Below, piece after piece: positions 43,757 through 52,470 of a stretch of 64,000 bases of DNA. The stretch's first letter is position 1. Every line of letters begins with the position of its first letter. The notes beneath the pieces were generated by a model. That model saw only the letters and a program-made list of their open reading frames with translations, was not told where the DNA came from and made no database searches. Origin of the DNA: an uncultured Anaerolineae bacterium (GTDB lineage: Bacteria > Chloroflexota > Anaerolineae > J036 > Brachytrichaceae); NCBI GenBank assembly GCA_937959265.1, contig CALGMA010000019.1, positions 186,001 through 250,000 on the forward strand, written 5' to 3'. Position numbers and translations under genes: made by a program.

Positions 43757-44542
43757 TCAAGAGCTGGCGCTGCTGTAGCTCAGCACCGCCCGCCGCCAAA
43801 ACCATGCGCTGAACGCGAAAAGAAACCCGGCGAGCGCGACGGCAGCGGCCATCGTCGCGCCGCCCAGCTTGCCCAGCACGGCTTCGGCGGGGAAGGTGGT
43901 CATGAACGCTATCGGCAACACGAAGGTCAGGGCGATGCGCACCAGGCCAGAGAACGTGGTCACCGGGAAGCGTGCCGTGTCGAACAAGGAGCGGAACAGC
44001 TCGGTCAGGTTGTCAATCTTCACGAACCAGAATGACAGCGTGGCCATCAACAGCCAGATGCTATAGACGATGACGAACGACGCCGCCAGCATCACGGCGA
44101 ATTGCGCCAGGGCAGTGGGTTCGGGTGCGTAGCCCAGCCGGCTGAACGCCAACAGCATGATCGCCACGCCGGCTGACATATCGGCCAAGCCAGAGTAGCG
44201 CGCGTAGCGCAGCGTTGCCAGGAACTGGCTGTTCACCGGCTTGGTGAGCACGAAGTCCATTGTGCCTTCGCGCACCATCTGGATGATCTTGGCGACGTTG
44301 GGTTGCAGCAACAGTTGAATTGCGCCCTCGATCAGCACGGATAGCGCGACGATGACGAGCGCCTGCTCGTACGTCCATCCGCCCAAGGCGTCGGTTTGCG
44401 TGAAGAACACGGTCACGCTGGCGAAAGTGACGCCGGCCCACAGCACGCCTAGCGTCGCCTGTGCGACGAAGTTAGCGCGGTACTCCAGCTCCATCAGCAA
44501 GTTGGACTTGAAGAACAGGGCAAGGAGTCGAAAGTAACGCAT
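43757..44542 (-). CDS. ABC-2 type transporter permease (DUF990-like)
   Basis: The protein has 261 residues from ATG 44542; an in-frame TTG at 44581 would add 13. It has six hydrophobic segments, beginning MRYFRLLALFFKSNLLMELEYRANFVAQ. The segment VREGTMDFVLTKPVNSQF is the hallmark cytoplasmic loop of this family. It pairs with the similar permease 82 bases upstream, and with the ATPase at 46770-47807, although a transporter gene on the opposite strand separates that ATPase. The substrate is unknown. Confidence 0.88.
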   Translation of the reverse strand: MRYFRLLALFFKSNLLMELEYRANFVAQATLGVLWAGVTFASVTVFFTQTDALGGWTYEQALVIVALSVLIEGAIQLLLQPNVAKIIQMVREGTMDFVLTKPVNSQFLATLRYARYSGLADMSAGVAIMLLAFSRLGYAPEPTALAQFAVMLAASFVIVYSIWLLMATLSFWFVKIDNLTELFRSLFDTARFPVTTFSGLVRIALTFVLPIAFMTTFPAEAVLGKLGGATMAAAVALAGFLFAFSAWFWRRAVLSYSSASS

Positions 44543-44624
44543 ACGGGCTAGCCGAACAATGATGAAGTGTCGTAGACGCAAGGAGTTCGGCCGCGTTGAC
44601 CAAGGATCATGGTCAGTTGGCGAT

Positions 44625-45413
44625 CTACGCGCCTACCGCACTGTAGTTGCGAATCGCGATCTTCCATACGACCCATACCGCTATGACGAAGAATGCCGCC
44701 CAGGCAAACTGAGCGATGAATCCCAGCAGCATCGCTTCGCCTTCCACGCGACCCATGGCGATGGACACACTGAAGTTGAGCATGTAGGGGAAGGGCAGCC
44801 AACGCAGCACGTCTTGAACAGCCTGAGGGAACATCGCGAGTGGCGCGATGACGCCCGACAGCACCAACCGGATGCCGTAGAAGCCCTGGATAAACGCGCC
44901 GGTCTGCGTCGTCCAAAACGCCAGCATGCCGATGAGGTAGTCCGACATGAAGGCGATCAGCCACGCGCCGGCCACCGATATGACGAACGCCGGCAGGTTG
45001 AGCGGGGTCAGGGCCAGTCGCGCTCCCGGCGTGGCGATCAGGACGGCCGCGACGATGGGCACCACGATGAGCATGCGCAGCAGCTTCTCCACCCAGTTGA
45101 TGGCGATCTCATTGTGAATCGGGTGGATTGGCCTCAGCAGCATGGGCGATAGCCGGCCTTCACGAATGGCGAAGTCCAGCTCCCAGGACGCCCACACCGC
45201 CGTAAGGTTGCGCACAACCCAGCCGATCATGAAGTAGGTCACGAAGTCTGCCGAGCTGTAGCCATTCACCTCACCATCGCGGCTGATGCTGAGCCACACC
45301 AGTAACATGATCACCATCAGGATGCTATTCATCATCCAGATGACGATCTGCGCGCGATACTCAACGGTCAACGCCCATGCAGCTTTACCGAGGGCTAGGT
45401 ATTTTCTCCACAT
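44625..45413 (-). CDS. ABC-2 type transporter permease (DUF990-like)
   Basis: A 262-residue paralogue of the adjacent permease, also with six hydrophobic segments and the matching loop IREGRLSPMLLRPIHPIHNEIA. The two probably form a heterodimeric membrane channel for an exporter driven by a Wzt/DrrA-like ATPase. The N-terminus MWRKYLALGKAAWALTVEYRAQIVIW matches the family start. It is the first gene of a minus-strand run that continues to bchP. Confidence 0.88.
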   Translation of the reverse strand: MWRKYLALGKAAWALTVEYRAQIVIWMMNSILMVIMLLVWLSISRDGEVNGYSSADFVTYFMIGWVVRNLTAVWASWELDFAIREGRLSPMLLRPIHPIHNEIAINWVEKLLRMLIVVPIVAAVLIATPGARLALTPLNLPAFVISVAGAWLIAFMSDYLIGMLAFWTTQTGAFIQGFYGIRLVLSGVIAPLAMFPQAVQDVLRWLPFPYMLNFSVSIAMGRVEGEAMLLGFIAQFAWAAFFVIAVWVVWKIAIRNYSAVGA

Positions 45414-45499
45414 CGTAAGTCAGACGTTCAGCAGTCGGGGTCGCGCAAAATATGAGATGCAAGGCATAAGCGCATAGGTTATCAACGCGAGGGCGACGT

Positions 45500-46858
45500 G
45501 TGCTGCGCAAGACGCAGGACGTCACACGCCCACGCAACACAACTATACTCGCCGCCGTGGTCCGCCGCTTCAGTGAAATCGCCCGCCTCTATCTGGTGTG
45601 GGTTGCGATCTACTATGTCACTTTCGCCTTCCCGGCGACGCTGATGAACTTCTATCTCGAAGCGCTGGGCTTCGATCGCGCATTCATCGGCCTGTTCCAC
45701 GGCGCCAGCCAGTTCGGCGGGCTGATTCTGGCGCTGCCGGCGCTGTTGTGCTTCGAGCGAATCGGACGGCGCGCGGCACTGGTCTTCGGCGCAGCGTTCG
45801 CCAGCCTCGCGCGGTTACCCACGGTGCTGGCGACTGCGCCCGAAGTCATCTTGGCTGCCGAGGCGCTCAGCGGCTTTGGCACGGTGATCTTCGGCCTGGC
45901 CAGCGTGTCGCTGCTGGCCGATGCCTCCACTGAGGATCACCGCGCTGCGCTATTCGGCGTCGGTGATTTCACGCGTACGGCGGCGATATTGTTGGGCAGC
46001 TTCTCCGCCGGCGGCTTGCCGGCGCTGATCGCGCCGCTGCTTCAGGTCGGCGGTGAGAGCGCCGAAGCGTATCGAGCGGCGCTGGTCGCAGCGTTCGTCG
46101 TGCGCACACTTGCCGTAGCGCCTCTGGCACTGATCGCCCGTCGTCGTCCGGTGCACGATGAGCCCACAGCGGCGCTGCCTGAGGTGCGCGCGTTGCGTTA
46201 CCTGGACCCACGGGTGCTGTTGCGCCAGCGATCGCAGGTGTACGCGCTCGGTGCGCCGTTCATGCTGCTGCTGGCGGCTGAAGCCCTGGTATTCACATTC
46301 TTCAACTTGCTCATGCGCGACCGGTTCGGGGCGAGTGACGCACAAATCGGCGTGATGATTGGTGTGAACGCGTTGATTGGGTCGGTTGCGGCGCTGTTCG
46401 CCCCGCGCGTTGCGGAGCGGATGGGCTACCGGCCGGCTATTGTGTGGGGATCGTTCGCGACGGCAGCCAGCCTGGCGGCGTTTGCCCTCAGTCCAAATTT
46501 GCTCTTCGGCGCGCTGTCCGTGTTCCTTGAGGTCGCCGTCTCGCAGATCTCGCGCGTGCTCTACCGCGTCTACGTGGTGAACGTGTCACTGCGCGATGAG
46601 TATTTCATCGTCAGCGTCGTGATGGCCATTGCGGCGAACGTCGGGCCGGCCATTGCGCCGCCGGTCAGCGGGTTCATCCAGCGCGGGTTTGGCTATTCCC
46701 CCTTGTTCGCCGCCTCGATCGCGATGACGGTGACCGCAGCGCTCTCGTTCGACCTGATCGCGCGGTGGATCAGCCGGCGCTCGCGGGGAGCACAGCCGGC
46801 GTTCGCTCGTTCGCCGTCCCCAGCCCAACGACCCTTCCCGCAAATACCTCTCGAATGA
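45500..46858 (+). CDS. Major facilitator superfamily transporter
   Basis: This protein of up to 452 residues has twelve predicted membrane helices in two halves, with a proline/arginine-rich connecting loop (IARRRPVHDEPTAALPEVRAL). The MFS-type interhelical loop is only weakly visible (FERIGRRAAL). The start is uncertain: GTG at 45500 gives the longest product, GTG at 45557 gives one ending directly before the first helix. The last 30 codons, encoding a polar tail, overlap the 3' end of the ABC ATPase on the other strand by 89 bases. The substrate is unknown. Confidence 0.82.
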   Translation: MLRKTQDVTRPRNTTILAAVVRRFSEIARLYLVWVAIYYVTFAFPATLMNFYLEALGFDRAFIGLFHGASQFGGLILALPALLCFERIGRRAALVFGAAFASLARLPTVLATAPEVILAAEALSGFGTVIFGLASVSLLADASTEDHRAALFGVGDFTRTAAILLGSFSAGGLPALIAPLLQVGGESAEAYRAALVAAFVVRTLAVAPLALIARRRPVHDEPTAALPEVRALRYLDPRVLLRQRSQVYALGAPFMLLLAAEALVFTFFNLLMRDRFGASDAQIGVMIGVNALIGSVAALFAPRVAERMGYRPAIVWGSFATAASLAAFALSPNLLFGALSVFLEVAVSQISRVLYRVYVVNVSLRDEYFIVSVVMAIAANVGPAIAPPVSGFIQRGFGYSPLFAASIAMTVTAALSFDLIARWISRRSRGAQPAFARSPSPAQRPFPQIPLE

Positions 46859-47807
46859 TGTCTTCGACGGGTGGGTCTTCGAAGTTGACGTCGTCCACCT
46901 CGATCCGGGTCAGCAAACGTGCTGCCGTCTCAGCTGCCTGGTCGCGCGGCACGTGGAGCACCGCAGTCAATCCGTCACATGACGCGACGGCGCCGAAGGT
47001 TGCCAATTGTTCGCATCCCACCGGCTGCTCGAATTGCAGCTTGAGAATTTTGTAGGGCGCCACGCGCTCGATCAGGGCGCGGAAGTTGCCGTCGTAGAGC
47101 ACCTTGCCCTTATCAATGACGATGATGCGGTCACATAGCGCAGTCACGTCAGCCATGTAGTGGCTGGTGAGGATGACCGTTGCGCCGTGGCGGCGGTTGT
47201 ACTCCGCGATGAAGTCGCGGATGCGCACCTGCATCGTCACGTCCAGGCCGATGGTTGGCTCGTCCAGGAAGAGCACCTTGGGGCGGTGCAGCAGCGCTGC
47301 GGCCAGCTCGCACTTCATGCGTTCGCCGAGCGAGAGCTTGCGCACCTGTTTCTTCAGCAGCGGCCCTAGGTCGAGCAGTTGGTCGAGCTCCTTCAGCGTC
47401 GCCGTGTATTGGTCGCGCGGAATTTCGTAGATGGCCTGGTTGACGAGAAAGGTCTCGATCGCCGGCAGGTCCCAGAGCAACTGCTGTTTCTGGCCCATGA
47501 CCAGCGTGAACTGCTTAAGGTAGGCCGGCTCGCGCTTGTGCGGCGTGAACCCCAACACCGTTGCGACGCCGCCGGTGGGATAGAGCAGGCCGGAGAGCAC
47601 CTTGAGCGTGGTCGTCTTGCCGGCGCCGTTCGGGCCGAGGAAGCCGACCATCTCTCCGGCTTCGATGTCGAATGACACATCGTCCACCGCTCTGACCGTG
47701 CGGTACTTGCGCGCCACGAACGCGCGCAGGCTGCCCACCAGCCCTGGCTCCTTCTCGTGAACCTGGTAGTGTTTCGAGAGGTGCGCAACGTGAATCTGCG
47801 GCGACAT
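46770..47807 (-). CDS. ABC-2 type transporter ATP-binding protein
   Basis: The product has 345 residues from ATG 47807 (MSPQIHVAHLSKHYQVHEKE). It carries Walker A GPNGAGKTTT, Q-loop in VMGQKQQLLWDLP, signature LSLGERMK, Walker B VLFLDEPTIGLD and switch histidine TSHYMADV. The frame is open upstream to 47945, but that stretch contains a repeat and a tRNA gene, so the longer form is rejected. It is the likely ATPase of the DUF990-like permeases at 43757-45413. The C-terminal domain (about 240-345) ends in a polar tail overprinted on the MFS gene. Confidence 0.92.
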   Translation of the reverse strand: MSPQIHVAHLSKHYQVHEKEPGLVGSLRAFVARKYRTVRAVDDVSFDIEAGEMVGFLGPNGAGKTTTLKVLSGLLYPTGGVATVLGFTPHKREPAYLKQFTLVMGQKQQLLWDLPAIETFLVNQAIYEIPRDQYTATLKELDQLLDLGPLLKKQVRKLSLGERMKCELAAALLHRPKVLFLDEPTIGLDVTMQVRIRDFIAEYNRRHGATVILTSHYMADVTALCDRIIVIDKGKVLYDGNFRALIERVAPYKILKLQFEQPVGCEQLATFGAVASCDGLTAVLHVPRDQAAETAARLLTRIEVDDVNFEDPPVEDIIREVFAGRVVGLGTANERTPAVLPASAG

Positions 47808-47816
47808 AGACGAAAA

Positions 47817-47881
47817 GAGATTGGAAATCTGGGATTGGAGATTGTGCTCACTCAATCTCCAATCGCTAAATCTCCAATCTC
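47817..47881. repeat. Heptamer-based imperfect palindrome beside a tRNA gene
   Basis: Left arm 47817-47844 and right arm 47853-47881 pair around an eight-base loop, with twelve perfect pairs at the loop (GATTGGAGATTG with CAATCTCCAATC). Both arms are made of 7-bp units: GATTGGA, AATCTGG, GATTGGA on one side and CAATCTC, CAATCGC, CAATCTC on the other. It lies between the ABC ATPase start and the tRNA-Arg 3' end. Confidence 0.75.
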
Positions 47882-47886
47882 TCCAG

Positions 47887-47961
47887 TGCCCCAAGAGAGA
47901 CTCGAACTCCCGGCCTTTTGCTCCGCAAGCAAACGCTCTATCCAACCTGAGCTATTGGGGC
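47887..47961 (-). tRNA. tRNA-Arg, anticodon GCG
   Basis: The minus strand folds as a 75-nt cloverleaf: acceptor GCCCCAA with TTGGGGC and discriminator A; D-stem GCTC/GAGC; anticodon stem TTTGC/GCAAA with seven-base loop TTGCGGA, giving anticodon GCG; five-base variable loop; T-loop TTCGAGT. CCA is not encoded. It decodes CGC/CGU arginine codons. Confidence 0.93.
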
Positions 47962-48007
47962 AAACGTTCATATTCTAGCAGATTTTGGCGCGCCAGCCGT
48001 ATGCTGT

Positions 48008-48898
48008 ATGTGCCGGCATCTATGGGTAAGATTCCCTGGCGTGGGCGAGGCAACTTTGCTCCACGCGCAGATCACGGCGCTGCGCGACGAGCATTACTGC
48101 CGCCGGCGCGACAGGCGCCTCGTGTCTGCCGAGGACATCTGCGCGTTCGTGAACCGAGCCGGCGTGTGTCTGCTCTTCCCCGTGCAGGGCATCGAGATGC
48201 CTAATGTATATCAGGCTGTCGCCGGCTTCCAGAAGCCGATGACTGCGCGACACGACGACCCACATATTGCGCTGACTTGGAATACGAAGGATCGCGCGCT
48301 CGACCAGCGCTGGTGGTATTACGGCAAGCTGATCAAGGGCAAGGCGACGCTCGTCTCGCTCGACCTGTTGCCGCACTTCTACGCGCTGAGCGAAAACTTC
48401 GGCGACGAAGACGACTATCTGCACGAATATGAAGCCGGCACGCTCAGCGCCGACGCGAAGCACATTTACGAGGCGTTGCTCCGGCATGGGCCGCTGCATG
48501 CCATCGAGATCAAGCGCAAGGTCAACCTGTATGGCGATGCACTGAAGGGTAGATTCGACAAAGCGCTGACCGAACTACAATTGGGTCTGAAAGTATTGCC
48601 GGTGGGCATAGCCGAAGCCGGCGCGTGGCGCTACGCCTTCATCTACGAGATCGTGTCGCGCTGGTTCCCCGATCTCCCGGCTCGGGCGAGGGCGATCACA
48701 CGCAGCGAGGCGCGCGCAACCATTCTTGCGCGCCATCTACGCAACGTCGTCGCTGCACAGCCGAAGGAGTTGACGCGATTGTTCGGTTGGAAATCGGTCG
48801 AGGTCGAGGCCGCCATTCACAAATTGGTGGAGCGCGGCCGGGCCAAGATAGTCGCCCTCGCAGACTCGGAAGGTCAGGTCGTCATAGTAATAGATTGA
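48008..48898 (+). CDS. AlkZ-related winged-helix protein (YcaQ/HTH_42 family)
   Basis: A protein of up to 296 residues; GTG at 48041 is an alternative start. The early segment VSAEDICAFVNRAGVCLLFPVQGIEMPNVYQAV, then WWYYGKLIKGKATLVSLDLLPHFYALSENFGDEDDY, matches AlkZ-related proteins. Two winged-helix-like regions follow (AKHIYEALLRHGPLHAIEIKRKV and LRNVVAAQPKELTRLFGWKSVEVEAAIHKLVERGRAKIV). AlkZ/YcaQ glycosylases unhook DNA interstrand crosslinks. The canonical QxD/QxQ catalytic motif was not found, so this may be a non-catalytic relative. The 3' end overlaps the APCDD1-like gene by 25 bases on opposite strands. Confidence 0.7.
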   Translation: MCRHLWVRFPGVGEATLLHAQITALRDEHYCRRRDRRLVSAEDICAFVNRAGVCLLFPVQGIEMPNVYQAVAGFQKPMTARHDDPHIALTWNTKDRALDQRWWYYGKLIKGKATLVSLDLLPHFYALSENFGDEDDYLHEYEAGTLSADAKHIYEALLRHGPLHAIEIKRKVNLYGDALKGRFDKALTELQLGLKVLPVGIAEAGAWRYAFIYEIVSRWFPDLPARARAITRSEARATILARHLRNVVAAQPKELTRLFGWKSVEVEAAIHKLVERGRAKIVALADSEGQVVIVID

Positions 48899-49659
48899 TC
48901 CGGCCACAGCGCGAATACGGAGCGACGGCTCGCGACGCCCCGCTGCCAGCCCCATCCCGCAGCCAGTAGGCTAACGCCTATCACGATCAGCATAGCGGAC
49001 ATCGCATGGTCGCCGCCAACCGGTGGCAGCAGGATGACAACCTCGCCGGTGCGCAACAGTGGCGGTCCGAAGGCCGTCGGGCGACGCTCCGGTGCGAAGA
49101 GCAAGCCGCCGTCCGCCGGCCGTTGACCGAGAAAGAGCCGGTTGTCTTGCACAGTCGCGATGTCGTATTCCACCGGTCGCCCACGCAGATTGAGGCCGAT
49201 CAAAAAGCATCCTCCCGTCATGGCCAGATCCTGCTCGATGCCGACGAACCACCTATCGCTGCCGCACGTGCCTTTTGGCGCGCTGTTTAGGAAATCTGCC
49301 GTGTTGAGCACGTATGGCGTCAGCAACGCGCGCTGTATGGCGAACTCCACGTTCCATGTTCCGGGGATGGTGGGTGACGGGCCGCGCGCGATGAATCGTC
49401 CTTCGTAGCGCGTGCGCAGCGTGGGAATGGTGCACTTGTTATCGGCAAACGAAGTCACGTCGAGCCGGTAGTCTGCGCCAGTGAGGGTGAGTTCGCGCCG
49501 AGCAAACGGCCGTCCCGGCCACGGCTCGCATTCCGTGCTGCTCCAGATGCCGCTGAGCATGGGCGTTTGTGCTTGCGGCGCAGCGTGCGCCGGACGGGCG
49601 ACGCTCGCAACCGTCGCCAGGATTGCACATGCAAGGAGCAAGGAGAAGTTTGAGCGCAT
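48874..49659 (-). CDS. Secreted/membrane-anchored APCDD1-like domain protein
   Basis: From ATG 49659 the product has 261 residues: signal peptide (MRSNFSLLLACAILATVASV), an extracytoplasmic domain, and one C-terminal membrane helix (MLIVIGVSLLAAGWGW). The domain pattern is SGIWSSTECEPWPGRPFARR, then ADNKCTIPTLRTRYEG, NSAPKGTCG, GGCFLIGLNLRGRPVEYDI and LFLGQRP. Its cysteine spacing and RP..R, C..P and GC...EYD motifs recall APCDD1, the animal membrane-bound Wnt inhibitor fold. The assignment is by pattern only. It is 89 bases upstream of, and divergent from, the FtsX-type permease. Confidence 0.6.
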   Translation of the reverse strand: MRSNFSLLLACAILATVASVARPAHAAPQAQTPMLSGIWSSTECEPWPGRPFARRELTLTGADYRLDVTSFADNKCTIPTLRTRYEGRFIARGPSPTIPGTWNVEFAIQRALLTPYVLNTADFLNSAPKGTCGSDRWFVGIEQDLAMTGGCFLIGLNLRGRPVEYDIATVQDNRLFLGQRPADGGLLFAPERRPTAFGPPLLRTGEVVILLPPVGGDHAMSAMLIVIGVSLLAAGWGWQRGVASRRSVFALWPDQSITMTT

Positions 49660-49748
49660 CAACGTGCCTGGATTGTATAGAAACGCTGCGCGCCTGCGCA
49701 TACACCGGCTCATCTTGCTCTTAGCCGCGCCGTCTATGCTGATGGCTG

Positions 49749-52364
49749 ATGAATTTGTTCAAGACCGGCCTGCGCTATCTGCTACGCCGGCCGTTCCAAT
49801 CCACCCTGTGCGTGCTAGGGGTGGCGCTGGGCGTGGCGATGGTGGTCGCCATTGACCTGGCCAATGGCAGCGCCTCGCGCGCGTTCGAGTTGAGCACCGA
49901 GACCGTCGCCGGCCGCGCCACCCATCAGGTCGTTGGCAGCGGCGCCGGCCTGGGAGAGGATGTGTATCGCCGCATCAAGGTCGAGTTGGGCATCCGCGAA
50001 GCCGCGCCGGTGATCGAGTCGTATGCTACCGCTATCGAGCTGGATCAGCAGCCGCTGCGCGTGCTGGGCATAGACGCCTTCGCCGATGCGCCGTTCCGCA
50101 GCTATTTGGGCGACGGCAATGCGGCGCTTCAGCAAGGCGACTTGACCGACTTCTTCGTTCGACCCGATGCCATCTTGATCGGGGAAGCGATGGCGCGACA
50201 GTACGGCTTGAGCGTCGGCAGCGCAGTAACGCTGCGCGCCGGTGATCGGCGTCATTCGATGCGCGTAGCTGGCATTCTAACGCCTGCTGATGAGAACAGT
50301 CGGCGCGCGCTCGATGGCCTGGCTATTGTGGATATCAGCACGGCCCAAGAGCTGTTCGACATGGCCGGCCGGCTCAGCCATATTGACCTGATTGCCGATG
50401 AGCGCACCGCAGCCGGCCGCACGTTGCTCGAACGCGTGCGCAGCGTCCTGCCCGAAGGCGCGCAGATCGTCAAGCCGCGCGCCCGCAGCCAGAGCGTAGA
50501 GAGCTTGACCGATGCCTTTCGCCTCAATTTGACGGCGCTGAGCCTGCTGGCGTTGGTCGTCGGCATGTTCCTGATCTACAACACGGTCACATTCTCGGTC
50601 GTGCAGCGTCGGCCGGTGATCGGCACGCTGCGCTGCCTGGGCGTCACGCAGCGCGAAATCTTCCGGCAGATCCTGTTGGAGACGCTGCTATTGGGCGTCA
50701 TCGGCGGCGCGCTGGGGATCGGGCTGGGCGTCTTGCTCGGTCGCAGCGCGGTCGGCTTGGTCAGCCAGACGATCAACGATCTGTATTACACGGTCAACGT
50801 GCGCTCGGTGGCCATTGAGCCGTTGACCCTGCTCAAGGGGTTCGCGTTGGGACTGGTTGCCTCGGTAGTGGCGGCGCTGCCGCCGGCCTACGAAGCGACT
50901 AGCATTCCGCCGATCACTGCGCTCAAGCGCTCGAACGTCGAGCAGCGCGTGCAGCGCCTGTTGCCGTGGATCGCACTGGCCGGCGTGGCGATGTTCGCCG
51001 TCGGCGGCGCGATGTTGCTGCTCACGCGCGTGCTGGTCGTCAACCTGGCCGGCATCTTCTTCGTGCTGATCGGCCTGGCGCTGGTCTCGCCGCTGCTGAC
51101 GCTCGTGCTCATGCGCCTGCTCGCGCCGTTCCTCGACCGTGTTGTGGGATTGATCGGGCGTATGTCGGCGCGCAACGTGGTGAATGCAATCTCGCGCACA
51201 GCAATTGCGATTGCCTCGCTCATGGTGGCGGTGTCGGTCATTATCGGTCTGCAGAGCATGATCGGCAGCTTCCGCGTCACGGTCGAATCGTGGCTGGATG
51301 CGTCGTTGACGGCGGATGTCTATGTTGCGCCTCCGACCACTGGCGTGAACGCGAACTACACCACCATCGCCCCCGATATCGTCGAAGCGTTCGAAGCGCT
51401 GCCCGCAGTGACCGATGTGACGCTCTTCCGGCGTGCGTTGGTGGACTTTCGCACCGCTGCACCGCTTGGCGCATCTGGCAACCCGTCCGCCCAGCAACCC
51501 TCCGACTACTCGGCCGGTGCACTCCTCGCCATCCGTTCCGATCGCGAGCGTGCGGCCGAGACGTTTGTGTGGACAGCGCGGCCGGCGGATGGGCTGTGGC
51601 GCAGCATGGCTGGCAAAGATGAGGTGCAAGTTTCCGAGCCGTTCGCCAACAAGCATAACATCACCCCGCAAAACAACCGGCTGGTCCTGCGCACCGAGCA
51701 AGGAGAACGCGAGTTCCGCGTCGTCGCTGTGTACTACGACTACGCCTCCGACGCCGGCGTGATCCTGATGCGCCGGGATACCTATCAGCGCTACTGGCGT
51801 GACGACAAAATCTCTTCGCTGGCGCTCTATTTGGACGATGCGCAGGTGCGCGACGTCGGCGCATTCGCCGAACAGTTGCGCCGGCAGTTCGCCGGGCGTG
51901 AGTTGGTCATCTCGGCCAATCGCGAGCTGCGCGCCAACGCCCTCGTCATCTTCGATCGCACCTTCGCCATCACGGGAGCGTTGAACCTGCTGGCCATGAT
52001 CGTTGCCTTCATTGGCGTGTTAAGCGCGCTGATGGCGCTGCAGATCGAGCGCACGCGTGAGCTGGGCGTGCTGCGCGCCAACGGCATGACGCTGCGCCAG
52101 CTCTGGCGAATGACGCTGCTGGAGACCGGTCTGATGGGTGGGACGGCCGGCTTGCTCTCCATGCCCACCGGCTTCCTGTTGGCGCTCATCCTGGTCTATA
52201 TCATCAATCTGCGTTCCTTCGGCTGGACGATTCGCCTCGATCTGCAGTGGGAGACATTCGCTCAAGCTATGCTGGTGGCGGTGGTGTCGGCGCTGCTCGC
52301 GGCGATCTACCCGATGCTGCGCCTGGGGCAAATGGAGATCGCCCGCGCCGTGCGGCAGGAGTAG
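49749..52364 (+). CDS. FtsX/MacB-family ABC transporter permease
   Basis: This 871-residue membrane protein has two FtsX modules. The first membrane helix (about 15-35) precedes a periplasmic MacB-like domain (40-250), and three helices follow (about 265-285, 315-340, 360-385). After a second transmembrane group a further periplasmic domain (530-730) leads to the last three helices (745-770, 790-815, 835-855). Such permeases export lipoproteins or lipids using an ATPase of the LolD/MacB type. No ATPase gene is adjacent. TATGCT lies eight bases before the ATG. A hairpin at 52416-52446 follows the stop. Confidence 0.92.
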   Translation: MNLFKTGLRYLLRRPFQSTLCVLGVALGVAMVVAIDLANGSASRAFELSTETVAGRATHQVVGSGAGLGEDVYRRIKVELGIREAAPVIESYATAIELDQQPLRVLGIDAFADAPFRSYLGDGNAALQQGDLTDFFVRPDAILIGEAMARQYGLSVGSAVTLRAGDRRHSMRVAGILTPADENSRRALDGLAIVDISTAQELFDMAGRLSHIDLIADERTAAGRTLLERVRSVLPEGAQIVKPRARSQSVESLTDAFRLNLTALSLLALVVGMFLIYNTVTFSVVQRRPVIGTLRCLGVTQREIFRQILLETLLLGVIGGALGIGLGVLLGRSAVGLVSQTINDLYYTVNVRSVAIEPLTLLKGFALGLVASVVAALPPAYEATSIPPITALKRSNVEQRVQRLLPWIALAGVAMFAVGGAMLLLTRVLVVNLAGIFFVLIGLALVSPLLTLVLMRLLAPFLDRVVGLIGRMSARNVVNAISRTAIAIASLMVAVSVIIGLQSMIGSFRVTVESWLDASLTADVYVAPPTTGVNANYTTIAPDIVEAFEALPAVTDVTLFRRALVDFRTAAPLGASGNPSAQQPSDYSAGALLAIRSDRERAAETFVWTARPADGLWRSMAGKDEVQVSEPFANKHNITPQNNRLVLRTEQGEREFRVVAVYYDYASDAGVILMRRDTYQRYWRDDKISSLALYLDDAQVRDVGAFAEQLRRQFAGRELVISANRELRANALVIFDRTFAITGALNLLAMIVAFIGVLSALMALQIERTRELGVLRANGMTLRQLWRMTLLETGLMGGTAGLLSMPTGFLLALILVYIINLRSFGWTIRLDLQWETFAQAMLVAVVSALLAAIYPMLRLGQMEIARAVRQE

Positions 52365-52415
52365 CTCCCTCGTTTGCGGAGAAGACAAATACCGAGGCGA
52401 TAACGGAAGGAATTC

Positions 52416-52446
52416 GGGTAGACGAAGGCATTGCCTTCGTCCACCC
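52416..52446. other. Hairpin at a convergent gene junction
   Basis: Fourteen positions pair with one mismatch around ATT; the inner nine pairs (52421-52429 with 52433-52441) are perfect. It lies midway between the FtsX-type permease stop and the mutY stop and may end transcripts from both sides, though no T-run is present. Confidence 0.55.
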
Positions 52447-52470
52447 CGGTGGGCATGAGAGGATAGGCTT

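Noticed and set aside
47808-47945. N-terminal extension of the ABC-2 ATPase frame
   Set aside because: It crosses a palindromic repeat and a tRNA gene; the ATPase domain begins at ATG 47807.
50688-51701. 337-codon minus-strand frame inside the FtsX-type permease gene
   Set aside because: It is opposite a conserved membrane protein and is rich in H, Q and R.
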